Shown here in pieces: positions 8,989 to 18,714 of a stretch of 64,000 bases of DNA. A program made the position numbers and the translations under genes. Each line of letters opens with the position of its first letter. Within the stretch, counting starts at the first letter, position 1. A model generated the notes under the pieces. The model searched no databases, was not told where the DNA came from, and saw only the letters and a program-made list of their open reading frames with translations. Location of the stretch: assembly GCA_913777945.1 (NCBI GenBank), contig CAJYTY010000031.1, forward strand, positions 1 to 64,000, in the 5' to 3' direction. Source of the stretch: an uncultured Acinetobacter sp. Lineage in GTDB: Bacteria > Pseudomonadota > Gammaproteobacteria > Pseudomonadales > Moraxellaceae.

Positions 8989-9885
8989 ATGTTTAAACCC
9001 GTCGTAGACGTTGCTATTGGAATCTTGCTGCACAAAAATAAAGTATTGGTTGGGTGGCGACAAGCCAGTCAGCATCAGGGAAATAAACATGAATTTCCAG
9101 GCGGTAAAGTCGAGGCGCATGAACAACCTGTCGATGCTTGTCGCAGAGAGATTTTTGAAGAAGTTGGGATCGGATTATCAGACTGGCATTGCTTTGATGT
9201 GATTCGTCACGAGTATGATGATGCCGTGGTGGTCTTGCATTTATTTTCTGCTTATGTACCAGATACATTGCTAGATTTGATCCAGCAGCCATGGTCATGG
9301 TATCACCGTGAAGAATTGCAGCAATTAAACTTTCCCGCCGCAAATCACTCAATCTTAGCGCGTCTGTCGTGGCCCAATATCATCAAGATTTCAAGTACTG
9401 AAATTGTGCCCAAAAAAGAGGAGCTAATTTACTGGCGCCCAGAACAGACTAATTCAAGTGAGGGTGTTTCACTCCAGTTCGAGTTAGATTCACACCACTA
9501 TGCGTCGTACATCGTCAATATAAAGCATTATTTACAACTTGATCCAGAACAACAAAATAAGATTAAAAGCATTCATTTAAAACAATCTCAACTGATGCAG
9601 CTCAGTAAAGGTGACTTGATTTGTGGGCGACGTTATATCGCTGCCTGTCATGATCTGGTGTCGATTCAGCAGGCACACAAAATTGGTTGTGATGCGATTT
9701 TGATCAGCCCGGTACAAGCCACCCAAACTCATTCAGATCAAGCCCCACTAGGCTGGGAGCGCTTTGAGCATCTGGCACAGCGCAGTCATCTGCCGGTTTT
9801 TGCTTTAGGTGGTATGCACCGTTCTATGCTCGATCTGGCGAAGAAGCACGGCGCATATGGTATTGCGGGCATTCGAAATATTTAA
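8989..9885 (+). CDS. Nudix hydrolase (MutT-like) fused to a ThiE-like domain
   Basis: A 298-residue two-domain protein. Residues 1-135 are a MutT-type Nudix domain with the box GGKVEAHEQPVDACRREIF followed by EEVGI, which in MutT hydrolyses 8-oxo-dGTP and cleans the nucleotide pool. Residues about 170-298 resemble a thiamine-phosphate synthase barrel (ISPVQATQTH, LPVFALGGM, GAYGIAGIRNI). This fusion is common in gamma-proteobacteria, where the second domain has no proven thiamine role. Start ATG 8989 follows AGAGA. Confidence 0.88.
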   Translation: MFKPVVDVAIGILLHKNKVLVGWRQASQHQGNKHEFPGGKVEAHEQPVDACRREIFEEVGIGLSDWHCFDVIRHEYDDAVVVLHLFSAYVPDTLLDLIQQPWSWYHREELQQLNFPAANHSILARLSWPNIIKISSTEIVPKKEELIYWRPEQTNSSEGVSLQFELDSHHYASYIVNIKHYLQLDPEQQNKIKSIHLKQSQLMQLSKGDLICGRRYIAACHDLVSIQQAHKIGCDAILISPVQATQTHSDQAPLGWERFEHLAQRSHLPVFALGGMHRSMLDLAKKHGAYGIAGIRNI

Positions 9886-9915
9886 AATATAAAGCGAACA
9901 AACCACTACTGAAGT

Positions 9916-10479
9916 CTAAAGAGACTTCAGTGCTTGTTGGGCTTGTGCGATGGATTTACTATTATTTTGCTTCTGTGATGCATTGAGAATATTCAGCCAC
10001 AACTGTTTTTTCATGGCATTGGTTTGCGCAAAACTGAGCCCGCGCCTTGCCAGAGATTCACTTGAGGCATAGCGACCTTTCTGATTGGCCACCATTGCCA
10101 GAAATAAAAAGGTTTCTGGTGCCTGAGGCGCAAGGCGCTGTGCTTGAAGTGCGTAGCGCTCTGCGTCGTCCCATTGCATTTGGCTATAAGCTTGCTGGGT
10201 TTTTTGCATCAAGCTGCGAAAGGCGGGAAGCTGTTTGCCATCATTAAATTGCTGTGTCGCTTTTTGAGGAGGAACCACCACGCGCATCTTTTGTCGCTTG
10301 ATTTGTTCTTCTTCATAAGGGGTAATTTTCACCCCAGACGGTGTCACAATCGATTTATCTTTAGGTTCATTTTGAGCAGCAGGGGAAGGTGCTTTGCTCT
10401 TGGATTGATCTGTGCCGGAGAGAGTTGAACACCCCACCAGCAAGACGGTTCCAAAAATAAAAAGACTCTGTTTTAGCAT
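9916..10479 (-). CDS. TPR lipoprotein, LpoP-like candidate activator of PBP1b
   Basis: A 187-residue lipoprotein: signal peptide MLKQSLFIFGTVLLVGC with lipobox LVGC, a low-complexity polar linker to about residue 60, then TPR-like helices (AERYALQAQRLAPQAPETFL, KGRYASSESLARRGL). It starts 18 bp after the mrcB stop on the same strand, so the two are very likely co-transcribed. In Pseudomonas aeruginosa the TPR lipoprotein LpoP, encoded beside PBP1b, activates that synthase from the outer membrane; the same layout here suggests the same job. ATG 10479 is preferred over 10494 because GAGAG then acts as ribosome binding site. Confidence 0.75.
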   Translation of the reverse strand: MLKQSLFIFGTVLLVGCSTLSGTDQSKSKAPSPAAQNEPKDKSIVTPSGVKITPYEEEQIKRQKMRVVVPPQKATQQFNDGKQLPAFRSLMQKTQQAYSQMQWDDAERYALQAQRLAPQAPETFLFLAMVANQKGRYASSESLARRGLSFAQTNAMKKQLWLNILNASQKQNNSKSIAQAQQALKSL

Positions 10480-10497
10480 TGTTACTCTCATCATGAA

Positions 10498-12891
10498 TTA
10501 ATAGCCGTAGCTACCGCTAGATATAACTTTATTTCGCGATAGATCTTCTTGCATCTGATTTTCACTGTCATTGATGTATTGATCCATGTTATCGCCATTA
10601 TTTTGGCTTGGATCTTCATCGGACATAGGTGCGCTTACTGGTGCAGATTGATAATACGGATAAGCACATGAGGTTGCTTGGTGCGGCACAGTAGAGCGCA
10701 ACATTGGAATATACATTGCACCGCCACAGCCTTGAGCAGACAAATTACCAGATGCAACATCAATCCATTGCCACTGCACATCATCGGTCTGTTTTAGATT
10801 CACCGGTTGCTGGCGAAGCTGACGCATAACGTTGGTCCATACAGGTAGGGCACCCGATGAGCCTGTTAAGCCTGTCACTTTGTTATTGTCTAAGCCAAGC
10901 CAGACCACAGCCACGTAATTGCCAGAATAACCAGCAAACCACGAATCGCGTGTATCGTTGGTTGTACCTGATTTTCCAGCCAGTTTAAGTGAGCTTGGAA
11001 GCGAGTTATATGCAGAGCGACCCGTACCCGAAGCCATGACCTGTTGTAAGCCATAATTGAGTACATAAGCCGATGAAGGTTCAATGGTTTGTTCAACATT
11101 TAAACCAAAACGCTCTAAAACCTTACCGTTGGCATCGACCACAGAACGAATAGCGCGGGTTGGATACTTAAAGCCACCTGTTGCAAAGTTACTGTAAATA
11201 CTGAGCATTTCCATCGGTGACATATTCACCGCACCTAAGAACACAGATGGATAAGATGGTATTTCAGAGGTCACACCAAATTTTTTCAATTTATTGGTAA
11301 ATGCTGAAACACCAAATTCTTGCCCTAAACGCACTGCCGATAAGTTGTAAGAGTTGGCAAGGGCTTGTGCCATAGTGACTTCGCCGTGCTCACCGCCACT
11401 ATAGTTTTTCGGTGTCCAGCTTTGGTCACTGCCAGTAGGAACATTGACTGCTCTGTCTTGAATACGACTTGCCCAATTATAACGACCAGATTCAATTGCA
11501 TTGAGGTAAATGACAGGTTTAAGTAATGAACCTACCTGACGCTTGGCATCGACAGCACGGTTGAAGCCTGTAAAGTCTTGTGTCGAGCCAACGGCAGCAA
11601 CTAATTCCCCATTTTCAGGGTGAGAGACCAATACAGCACCTTGCAAATCACGTAAGCGCGATGGATTACCCTTGGCAAGCTGACCGACAGAGGCTTTGAA
11701 AGCGTCTTGAATGCGTGTTTGTGCAATTGGATCAAGCGTTGTAAAAATACGCAAACCTTGATTGGTCAAATCGGTTTCTTGATATTCAGAACGCAATTGA
11801 CGACGCACAATATCGAGAAAATCTGGAAACTTTGCTGTACCTACGCTTGGTTTAGACAATACACCAAGTGGGCGTGCACTTTCTTGCTCATATTCTGCTT
11901 GGCTCAAATAGCCCATGACCAGCATATTGTTCAGTACAGTATTACGACGTTTTAAAGCACCTTCTGGATTGCGCCAAGGATTATACAAAGACGGGCCTTG
12001 CACCAGTCCGACCAAATAGGCTTGCTGCGCGACATTCAGTTCACGTAAAGGCAATCCAAAGTAGAATTGTGAAGCCAGTCCGTAACCATTAATCGAGTAG
12101 TTGCCGTTTTGACCTAGATTGACTTCATTTAAATAAGCTTCAAGGATTTCATCTTTATTGTAATGAAACTCAAGTAATAAAGACATTAATGCTTCATTCA
12201 CCTTACGTTTTAAGGTTCGTTCCGGGCTTAAATAAAAGTTTTTAACCAACTGTTGGGTCAGTGTAGAGCCACCCTGACGCTTACCACCCGTCACATTACT
12301 GACCAGTGCACGTGCAGTTCCGCGAATTGAAAGTCCATGATGATGATAGAAGTTACGGTCTTCCGTGGCAATCAGTGCCTCAATAAGCGTTTTTGGCACT
12401 TTATTGAGTTTAATCAGAACGCGGTCTTCGTTATGCTGTGGATATATCCCACCAATCAACATCGGTTCTAAGCGAGCAATACCCGTACTAGATGGCTTGG
12501 TTGCCCGCACGTCAGTCACCTGATCGGCACTAAAAGTCACTTCAAGTACTTGTTCTGGTTCACTGCTATCACCAAAATCAAAGCCACGAGTATGCACATA
12601 CATGCTATTACCCTGATTGACGTAGCTTCCAGGTTTGGTGTAGCTGTCTGAACTCTTATAACCGAGCATATTCAGCTCTTGGGTAAAGTTGGCTTGTGAA
12701 ATAGAAGCATTGGTGTAAATTTCGAGTGGCCGTGCAAATACCTTGGCGGGAATATCCCAGCGTTGGCCTTCAAATTTGTTTCGTATAACCGTGTCTAGGC
12801 GAATCACATAAATACTAAATGCAATAAAACCGCCAATCACAAGAACGGAAAAAATAAGCGCAAAAAAACCTATGCCGCGTTCAAACTTCAT
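10498..12891 (-). CDS. mrcB: Penicillin-binding protein 1B, bifunctional peptidoglycan synthase
   Basis: A 797-residue class A PBP, anchored by one helix at about 8-30, that polymerises glycan strands and cross-links peptides in the periplasm. A UB2H-like region lies at about 60-130. The glycosyltransferase domain carries catalytic Glu in ATEDRNFYHHHG (E177) and GGSTLTQQLVKN. The transpeptidase domain has SLLK at 455-458 (nucleophile S455), SYN at 514-516 and KSGT at 640-643, all intact. The tail is Gln/Asn/Ser rich. It is followed by the LpoP-like lipoprotein gene. Confidence 0.95.
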   Translation of the reverse strand: MKFERGIGFFALIFSVLVIGGFIAFSIYVIRLDTVIRNKFEGQRWDIPAKVFARPLEIYTNASISQANFTQELNMLGYKSSDSYTKPGSYVNQGNSMYVHTRGFDFGDSSEPEQVLEVTFSADQVTDVRATKPSSTGIARLEPMLIGGIYPQHNEDRVLIKLNKVPKTLIEALIATEDRNFYHHHGLSIRGTARALVSNVTGGKRQGGSTLTQQLVKNFYLSPERTLKRKVNEALMSLLLEFHYNKDEILEAYLNEVNLGQNGNYSINGYGLASQFYFGLPLRELNVAQQAYLVGLVQGPSLYNPWRNPEGALKRRNTVLNNMLVMGYLSQAEYEQESARPLGVLSKPSVGTAKFPDFLDIVRRQLRSEYQETDLTNQGLRIFTTLDPIAQTRIQDAFKASVGQLAKGNPSRLRDLQGAVLVSHPENGELVAAVGSTQDFTGFNRAVDAKRQVGSLLKPVIYLNAIESGRYNWASRIQDRAVNVPTGSDQSWTPKNYSGGEHGEVTMAQALANSYNLSAVRLGQEFGVSAFTNKLKKFGVTSEIPSYPSVFLGAVNMSPMEMLSIYSNFATGGFKYPTRAIRSVVDANGKVLERFGLNVEQTIEPSSAYVLNYGLQQVMASGTGRSAYNSLPSSLKLAGKSGTTNDTRDSWFAGYSGNYVAVVWLGLDNNKVTGLTGSSGALPVWTNVMRQLRQQPVNLKQTDDVQWQWIDVASGNLSAQGCGGAMYIPMLRSTVPHQATSCAYPYYQSAPVSAPMSDEDPSQNNGDNMDQYINDSENQMQEDLSRNKVISSGSYGY

Positions 12892-13318
12892 AAATCTGTC
12901 ATAAAAAATTCAATCTAGTTTGCCAATCATGCGATAGCTATACAGGCATTGCAATGATAAAACTGTGAACAGATAGAAAAAGTCTAAATTCATGAAAATC
13001 TGATTGATATTTCTTTTGTTTTGCAGAATTAAAAAGCAAAATAAAAGTCGTTAACACAATTTATGAATAAAATATGAAGCCATAACATCTCTGTGCTCAT
13101 TCAGTTTTGTACTGAAATGATGAGCTTAAGGGAGTGGGGTGGCCATCTTGAACAGCATTTTCATAAAGTTATGCTATATTAATTTGTCAAATCACATGCT
13201 GAATGTTGATGAATAGCGGGTGAGATCATAAGGTGATACGTTGTAACTCGATTAGATCTGCGATCACCAAATTTTTGGCTCAGCTCAATTTAACCGATAG
13301 GCATATATAAGGCATCCA
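12892..13318. other. Intergenic region between mrcB and nadK
   Basis: About 430 bp of AT-rich DNA between divergent genes, with no credible reading frame. It must hold both promoters. On the plus strand TTGAAC (13148) and TATGCT/TATATT (13170-13180) could form a nadK promoter, but the spacing is ambiguous. I see no clear terminator, RNA gene or repeat in it. Confidence 0.4.
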
Positions 13319-14242
13319 ATGCAATCTGCTAATCTTTCGTCCGCCAAATCTTTTCGAAACATAGGTTTGATTGGCCGCCCCGATAAAATATCTGTAGTTG
13401 AAACTCTTTGTTTGATTTATGATCATTTAAGAGGTTTAGGTCTGCATGTGATCTTTGATCAACAAACCGCAGAACTTGTCCCTTACAACAATGTCCAAAC
13501 TGCTAGTCGCTCGTTATTGGGTGAGGTGGTGGACTTAGTGATTGTGGTGGGTGGCGATGGTTCACTCCTGCATGCTGCACGAGCACTGGTGCGTCATCAT
13601 ACGCCAGTCATTGGCATTAACCGCGGGCGGTTAGGGTTTTTAACGGATATCCGCCCTGCGGATGTTTTGTTTAAGCTTGATCAGGTATTGCAAGGTCATT
13701 TTCAGCTTGATCGCCGTTTCTTGCTCGAAATTGAAGTGCGAACCAAAGGGGAAACCCATTATGATGCCATCGCACTCAATGACATCGTGCTGCACTCAGG
13801 AAAATCAGTGCACATGATCGATTTTGATCTGCAAATTGACGGTCAATTTGTATATCGTCAACATAGTGATGGTTTGATTGTTTCGACACCAACCGGTTCG
13901 ACAGCCTATGCACTGTCAGGTGGTGGTCCTATTTTACATCCAAGCATGGATGCGATTGCGCTCGTTCCAATGCATCCACATACGTTGTCTTCTCGCCCGA
14001 TTGTGGTAGGGGGACAAAGTGAAATCAAACTGACCATTCGTGAAAATCGTGTTTTACCGATGGTGAGTGCAGATGGTCAACATAGTGTGTCACTCAATGT
14101 GGGAGACTGTGTACATATCCGTAAACATCCGTTTAAACTAAACCTGTTGCATCCACCTGGTTATGATTTTTATATGGCGTGTCGTACCAAGCTGGGATGG
14201 AATCAAGATTTTGACTTAATCAAAGAGCAGGATGACTCATGA
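13319..14242 (+). CDS. nadK: NAD kinase
   Basis: A 307-residue cytosolic enzyme that phosphorylates NAD+ to NADP+. The signature GGDGS is at 78-82, followed by GINRGRLGFLTD, LNDIVLH, the NAD-binding segment SDGLIVSTPTGSTAYALSGG and the C-terminal P-M-V-S-A-D-G region. Length and order fit bacterial PpnK. The stop overlaps the start of the next gene (ATGA), giving a two-gene unit. Confidence 0.95.
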   Translation: MQSANLSSAKSFRNIGLIGRPDKISVVETLCLIYDHLRGLGLHVIFDQQTAELVPYNNVQTASRSLLGEVVDLVIVVGGDGSLLHAARALVRHHTPVIGINRGRLGFLTDIRPADVLFKLDQVLQGHFQLDRRFLLEIEVRTKGETHYDAIALNDIVLHSGKSVHMIDFDLQIDGQFVYRQHSDGLIVSTPTGSTAYALSGGGPILHPSMDAIALVPMHPHTLSSRPIVVGGQSEIKLTIRENRVLPMVSADGQHSVSLNVGDCVHIRKHPFKLNLLHPPGYDFYMACRTKLGWNQDFDLIKEQDDS

Positions 14243-14511
14243 ATATTGAACAAATGCTTAACGTATTAGATCCAGAGATCGTTCAGCGCTTAAAAACAGC
14301 AGTAGAGATTGGCAAATGGCCCAATGGCGTCGCGCTTACAGCTGAACAAAGACAAATCTGCATGCAGGCCGTGATGGTGTGGGAACACCAGAACTTGCCA
14401 GAGGAAGAGCGCTCGGGATACATTGACCGTGGCAGCAAAGAAGAAGGTGAAGAATGTGATGATGACCATCACAAAAACGAGCCTGAATTTAAACCCATTC
14501 GATTCGTATAA
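14239..14511 (+). CDS. YeaC family protein (DUF1315)
   Basis: A 90-residue soluble protein matching DUF1315/YeaC: PEIVQRLKTAVEIGKWPNG, LTAEQRQICMQAVMVWE, YIDRG. The family has no known function. Translation is coupled to nadK through an ATGA overlap, and the acidic/His-rich stretch EEGEECDDDHH near the C terminus could bind metal, though that is a guess. Confidence 0.82.
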   Translation: MNIEQMLNVLDPEIVQRLKTAVEIGKWPNGVALTAEQRQICMQAVMVWEHQNLPEEERSGYIDRGSKEEGEECDDDHHKNEPEFKPIRFV

Positions 14512-14512
14512 A

Positions 14513-14544
14513 TTAAAAAAGCCCAGAATTCACTGGGCTTTTTT
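14513..14544. terminator. Bidirectional terminator after nadK-yeaC
   Basis: Stem AAAAAAGCCCAG with CTGGGCTTTTTT around a 6-nt loop, flanked by A and T runs, serving both convergent transcripts. Confidence 0.92.
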
Positions 14545-14555
14545 AATCTTTAATA

Positions 14556-15557
14556 TTATTTTTTAAAGCGATCTAGCCATAACGCCTTTGCCTGAAGTAT
14601 CGCGTTTTCATAGCTATCACAGACATTCATGGTATAGAGCGCAATCCCGATGGTTTCAGTCACCGCGATTTCACCATATTCATGCGTTTGCTGCCCTAAC
14701 CAGACTGCTTTAAAGGTTTCTAGATTCAGTTCATCTTCGATGGGACTACGCTCGGGAGTGAGCTTGGGTAATTCGTGTTCATAGAGTTCACCCGATCTAA
14801 TACCGCATATGAGTGTTTTGGCATCAGGGTTACGTTCGAATTCGCCACCTTCACCTTTAATTACAGCACTATTTTGATAGCCGAGCTGAAAAGCGGTGCG
14901 CTGGTGCGAGGCACGATAAGCAGGATGAAAAATCGCCTGTAAAGTTGCTTTTGCATTAAATGGATTGATGAGTCGGGCCAGAGTGTGAACAGGAGAACGA
15001 AGTCCCATCAGGTTACGAAGAGAAATCAGATCACTCAGTACAGGCGAAATCACATCTAAAGGTAAATAGGCAAAGTGCTGCTGAGCAAGCTGCTGCTTCA
15101 CGTCTTGTTGGTTTTGACAGATCGGATAACCCAAAAACTCAAGGACTTGCTCGGTATAAACACGGTTAAGCGTATGCCCAGAAGCACCATGCATCACGAT
15201 GTTATATCCATGATGCGCAAGGGTGAGGGCAGCAAGCAAAAACCATGGATAATGTTTACGCTTTCCTGCATATGATGACCAATCCAAATCGACATCAAGA
15301 GCTTCAAAATTAAGTTGGTCACGCGTGGCCTGAACAAATCCACTCAGTTCATCGACCGATTCTTCCTTGACCCGCAGTAACATTAAAAAAGCACCCAACT
15401 GAACATCAAGAACCTCACCCTTTAAAATCATGGTGAAAGCTTGATAAGCTTCGTCATAACTTAAAGATCGAGAGCCTGTTTTGCCTTTCCCCAAGATTCT
15501 TACATACTGCGCAAAGGGATGTTCAGCATCTCGATAAAGGTTTTTTTTCGTATTCAT
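14556..15557 (-). CDS. ybiB: TrpD2/YbiB-like glycosyltransferase-fold protein
   Basis: A 333-residue relative of anthranilate phosphoribosyltransferase belonging to the TrpD2 (YbiB) branch. The helical N-terminal domain (residues 1-90, YDEAYQAFTMILKGEV, QLGAFLMLLRVKEES) and the family stretch LRNLMGLRSPVHTLARLINPF are clear. The gene is not next to trp genes. YbiB of E. coli binds nucleic acids and is part of the LexA regulon, so a DNA-related role is more likely than tryptophan synthesis. The equivalent of the anthranilate PRPP-binding loop reads MHGASGH rather than the usual GTGGD. Confidence 0.82.
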   Translation of the reverse strand: MNTKKNLYRDAEHPFAQYVRILGKGKTGSRSLSYDEAYQAFTMILKGEVLDVQLGAFLMLLRVKEESVDELSGFVQATRDQLNFEALDVDLDWSSYAGKRKHYPWFLLAALTLAHHGYNIVMHGASGHTLNRVYTEQVLEFLGYPICQNQQDVKQQLAQQHFAYLPLDVISPVLSDLISLRNLMGLRSPVHTLARLINPFNAKATLQAIFHPAYRASHQRTAFQLGYQNSAVIKGEGGEFERNPDAKTLICGIRSGELYEHELPKLTPERSPIEDELNLETFKAVWLGQQTHEYGEIAVTETIGIALYTMNVCDSYENAILQAKALWLDRFKK

Positions 15558-15938
15558 ATCTTTTTTGATATTTCATAAGGAAATGGATTTCCTCACTATG
15601 ACATAAAAATTAAATGAATGGATCACGAAATATTCTATTAGACTAATGTCTAACTTAATTTTGATCAAAATATAGCCATTAAATTGATTGTTTCATCGAC
15701 TATTTGACTAATTGCAGTAAACTTTTCACGCTTAAAAAATTATTTATTTTTTTTTAATGATCTCCTTGTTTATGTTTCGTAAATCTTGATAATAGGTTGA
15801 GATTTTGATACTGAACATTTTTTGAAAACATATTGTTTTCACATCGAGGAAAAGTATTTTTTGTCTGACAAAATTTACTTTGCTTTTGCAGCATGACATC
15901 AGGAACCGTTGTTTGTGCTGTAAGGGACTAAAGGGCTG

Positions 15939-15957
15939 TCTATATCGACGATATAGA
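15939..15957. promoter_or_regulatory. Palindromic putative operator upstream of dctA
   Basis: T-CTATATCG-A-CGATATAG-A is a perfect 19-bp dyad with a one-base centre. The centre is too small for a hairpin loop, so a dimeric regulator site is more likely than an RNA structure. It lies 54 bp ahead of the dctA start. The regulator is unknown. Confidence 0.5.
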
Positions 15958-15972
15958 TTTTTTCATTTGCAT

Positions 15973-15992
15973 ATTTCTAAGGATTTAGAAAT
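15973..15992 (+). promoter_or_regulatory. Stem-loop in the dctA 5' leader
   Basis: ATTTCTAA and TTAGAAAT form a perfect 8-bp stem with a GGAT tetraloop, ending 18 bp before the dctA start codon. If transcribed it would fold just ahead of the ribosome binding region. Confidence 0.45.
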
Positions 15993-16010
15993 ACAGATTG
16001 AAGTAAAGTT

Positions 16011-17357
16011 ATGGCTAAAAAACCAATTTATAAGTCTCTATATTTCCAAGTGATTGTTGCTATTATCGCAGGTATCTTGGTTGGACACTTTTACCCTAGT
16101 TCAAATGTAGTCGTTGATGGAGTCAAGGAACATATTCCAGGTTTAGGTGAGCAACTTAAACCACTTGGTGACGCATTCATTAAGCTGATCAAAATGATCA
16201 TCGCACCTGTCATCTTCTGTACTGTGGTCAGTGGTATCGCGGGTATGGAAAGCATGAAATCTGTAGGTAAAACAGGTGGTGTGGCTTTACTGTACTTTGA
16301 AGTGGTATCGACCATTGCATTGTTGATCGGTTTGCTGGTGATTAACGTCGTCAAACCTGGTGTTGGCATGAACGTTGATCCAGCATCTTTGGATACATCT
16401 GGTATTGCAAAATATGTATCTTCGGGTGAGTCGCAGTCGACCATCGAATTTTTGATGCATATTATTCCAGATACTGTCGTCGGTGCATTTGCAAATGGCG
16501 AGATTCTTCAAGTTTTGATGTTTGCCATTTTATTTGGTTTTGCGCTACATAAACTTGGCGATGCTGGACGTCCTGTACTTAAATTCATCGATCAAGTGTC
16601 GCATGTATTCTTCAACATCGTAAATATGATAATGAAGCTTGCGCCAATCGGTGCATTTGGTGCGATGGCATTTACCATTGGTAAGTACGGTGTAGGCACA
16701 CTGGTACAGCTTGGCCAGTTGATTATCTGCTTCTATATCACTTGTTTACTGTTTATCTTCATTATTTTGGGAACGATTAGCCGTATCTGTGGTTTTAGTA
16801 TCTTGAAAATGATTCGCTTAATCCGCGAAGAGTTGCTGATTGTACTGGGTACATCTTCTTCTGAATCTGTACTGCCACGTATGTTGCGTAAGCTGGAAAT
16901 TGCAGGCTGTGAAAAATCAGTAGTCGGTCTGGTGATTCCAACGGGTTATTCGTTTAACCTTGATGGTACATCGATTTACCTGACCATGGCGGCAATCTTT
17001 ATTGCTCAGGCGACCAATACACCACTCGATGTTCAACATCAGATTACCTTGCTTCTTGTGCTTTTGATTTCATCAAAAGGCGCAGCAGGTGTAACAGGTT
17101 CTGGCTTTATTGTGATGGCAGCAACTTTGTCGGCAGTCGGACATATTCCGGTTGCGGGCTTGGCACTTATTTTGGGTATCGACCGCTTCATGTCAGAGGC
17201 TCGTGCATTGACTAACCTTACGGGTAACACGCTTGCGACCATTGCGGTAGCGAAGTGGGTGGGTGCATTAGACAAAGACAAACTCAATGAAGCATTGAAT
17301 AATCCAGCCGAAGTTGATCGTAAAATGCTTGAAACAGACAATCCTGCGCACGCATGA
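16011..17357 (+). CDS. dctA: C4-dicarboxylate:cation symporter DctA
   Basis: A 448-residue inner-membrane carrier of the DAACS family, bringing in succinate, fumarate and malate with protons or sodium. Eight or so hydrophobic segments and two re-entrant loops are seen. Signatures are [14 protein letters not shown] (serine-rich hairpin loop), [33 protein letters not shown] and [16 protein letters not shown], which match DctA more closely than the glutamate carrier GltP. The start ATG 16011 follows GAAGTAAAG. A terminator closes the transcript. Confidence 0.9.
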   Translation: MAKKPIYKSLYFQVIVAIIAGILVGHFYPSSNVVVDGVKEHIPGLGEQLKPLGDAFIKLIKMIIAPVIFCTVVSGIAGMESMKSVGKTGGVALLYFEVVSTIALLIGLLVINVVKPGVGMNVDPASLDTSGIAKYVSSGESQSTIEFLMHIIPDTVVGAFANGEILQVLMFAILFGFALHKLGDAGRPVLKFIDQVSHVFFNIVNMIMKLAPIGAFGAMAFTIGKYGVGTLVQLGQLIICFYITCLLFIFIILGTISRICGFSILKMIRLIREELLIVLGTSSSESVLPRMLRKLEIAGCEKSVVGLVIPTGYSFNLDGTSIYLTMAAIFIAQATNTPLDVQHQITLLLVLLISSKGAAGVTGSGFIVMAATLSAVGHIPVAGLALILGIDRFMSEARALTNLTGNTLATIAVAKWVGALDKDKLNEALNNPAEVDRKMLETDNPAHA

Positions 17358-17372
17358 TAGATGTATAAAGTT

Positions 17373-17401
17373 AAAAAAGGAGGCATAAGCCTCCTTTTTT
17401 T
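17373..17401 (+). terminator. Terminator after dctA
   Basis: Stem AAAAAAGGAGGC with GCCTCCTTTTTT and an ATAA loop, then T. Confidence 0.92.
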
Positions 17402-17522
17402 ATTCGATTTTTATCCGACTGAAGCGTTCAGTGCTTTTGTGGGCACAAGGCATGACAGTGTTAGCAAAACTGTTTAGCATGCAATAGATGGATATTTGAA
17501 AACAAAAAATTGAGGATAAGTG

Positions 17523-18668
17523 ATGTTGCCATATGATGCCGAATTAGAATTATTCCGTGACAATTTCAAACGCTATATGAAAGAACATATCGCGCCACAT
17601 TATGATCAATGGGAGCGTGAAGGAATCATGCCTAGATCGGTTTGGAATAGTCTGGGCGAAAATGGTTTTTTATGTGTAGATTTGCCTGAAGAATATGGTG
17701 GCTATGGTGTTCCCACGCATTACTCACTGATGTTGGTTGAAGAATCTGCCAGAACGGGCTATGGTGCACTGTCTACAGCAATCTCGTGTCACTCTGAAAT
17801 TGCTGCACCGTATATTTTAAATATTGGTAGCGAAGCACAAAAACAGTACTGGTTACCCAAAATGGTAACTGGCGAAGTGGTGGGTGCAATCGGTATGACC
17901 GAACCGGGAGCAGGTTCGGATGTACAAGCCATGCGCACGACAGCAATTTTAAATGGCGAACATTATGTATTAAATGGATCCAAAACATTTATTTCAAATG
18001 GTCAACATGCCGATCTTGTGGTTTTAGCAGTAAAAACTGATCCTCAGGCGCGTGCTAAAGGAGTATCGCTGCTGTTGGCAGATACGCATCTCGAAGGCTT
18101 CAAAAAAGGGACAAATCTGGAAAAAATCGGTTTGCATTCACAAGATACTTCGGAGTTGTTTTTCGATAATGTCCAAATACCCAAAGATCAATTGCTAGGA
18201 CAAGCCGGTCAAGGATTTAACTACTTGATGCAAGAGCTACCACGTGAGCGAACCTCCATTGCGGCTACCGCACTCGGAGCAATCCGCGGTGCAATTGATA
18301 TTACAACGGCATATATCAAGGAGCGTCAGGCATTTGGTCAACCCATTGCAAATTTTCAAAATACTCGTTTCGTGATGGCGCAAGCCAAAATTGACGAGTT
18401 AGCGACCGCAGCATTTTATGAGCGTAATGTCAGTTTGTATCAACAGGGGCAGCTCGATGTAGAGACAGCAGCCGCATTAAAAAGCTTTAGTACAGATATG
18501 CAAATGAAAGTTGCCGATAATTTGCTCCAGCTCTTTGGCGGATATGGCTATATGGCCGAGTATCCAATTTCACGTTTCTTTGTGGATGCGCGTATCCAAC
18601 GTATTTATGGTGGAACCAATGAAATTATGAAAGAAATTGTAGCACGCGGAATTTTAGGAAAAGTATAA
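17523..18668 (+). CDS. Acyl-CoA dehydrogenase, long-chain type active site
   Basis: A 381-residue flavoenzyme that oxidises acyl-CoA to enoyl-CoA. Family marks are GAIGMTEPGAGSDVQAM (FAD contact), GSKTFISNG, RQAFGQPIANFQ and QLFGGYGYMAEYPISR. At the usual catalytic position of short/medium-chain enzymes (YEGT) this protein reads YGGTNEIMKEI. The glutamates in LMQELPRERTSIA sit where long-chain and isovaleryl enzymes place the base, so that class is likelier. ATG 17523 is preferred to the GTG at 17520, with GAGGATAA ahead. The chain length used is unknown. Confidence 0.87.
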   Translation: MLPYDAELELFRDNFKRYMKEHIAPHYDQWEREGIMPRSVWNSLGENGFLCVDLPEEYGGYGVPTHYSLMLVEESARTGYGALSTAISCHSEIAAPYILNIGSEAQKQYWLPKMVTGEVVGAIGMTEPGAGSDVQAMRTTAILNGEHYVLNGSKTFISNGQHADLVVLAVKTDPQARAKGVSLLLADTHLEGFKKGTNLEKIGLHSQDTSELFFDNVQIPKDQLLGQAGQGFNYLMQELPRERTSIAATALGAIRGAIDITTAYIKERQAFGQPIANFQNTRFVMAQAKIDELATAAFYERNVSLYQQGQLDVETAAALKSFSTDMQMKVADNLLQLFGGYGYMAEYPISRFFVDARIQRIYGGTNEIMKEIVARGILGKV

Positions 18669-18678
18669 GACCAACATT

Positions 18679-18714
18679 GACTGGAATCTTGCTACCAAGA
18701 TTCCAGTCGGTTTT
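18679..18714. terminator. Terminator between acyl-CoA dehydrogenase and DJ-1-like gene
   Basis: A perfect 13-bp stem (GACTGGAATCTTG with CAAGATTCCAGTC) with a 4-nt loop, followed by GGTTTT. It lies between two convergent genes. Confidence 0.8.

Larger units (their letters stand above)
15558..16010. other. Long AT-rich leader region upstream of dctA
   Basis: About 450 bp between divergent ybiB and dctA without a credible reading frame. It contains two inverted repeats close to dctA: a 19-bp DNA palindrome centred at 15948 and an 8-bp stem-loop at 15973-15992. The rest is AT-rich, with several T and A tracts that could hold promoters for both genes. Confidence 0.5.
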
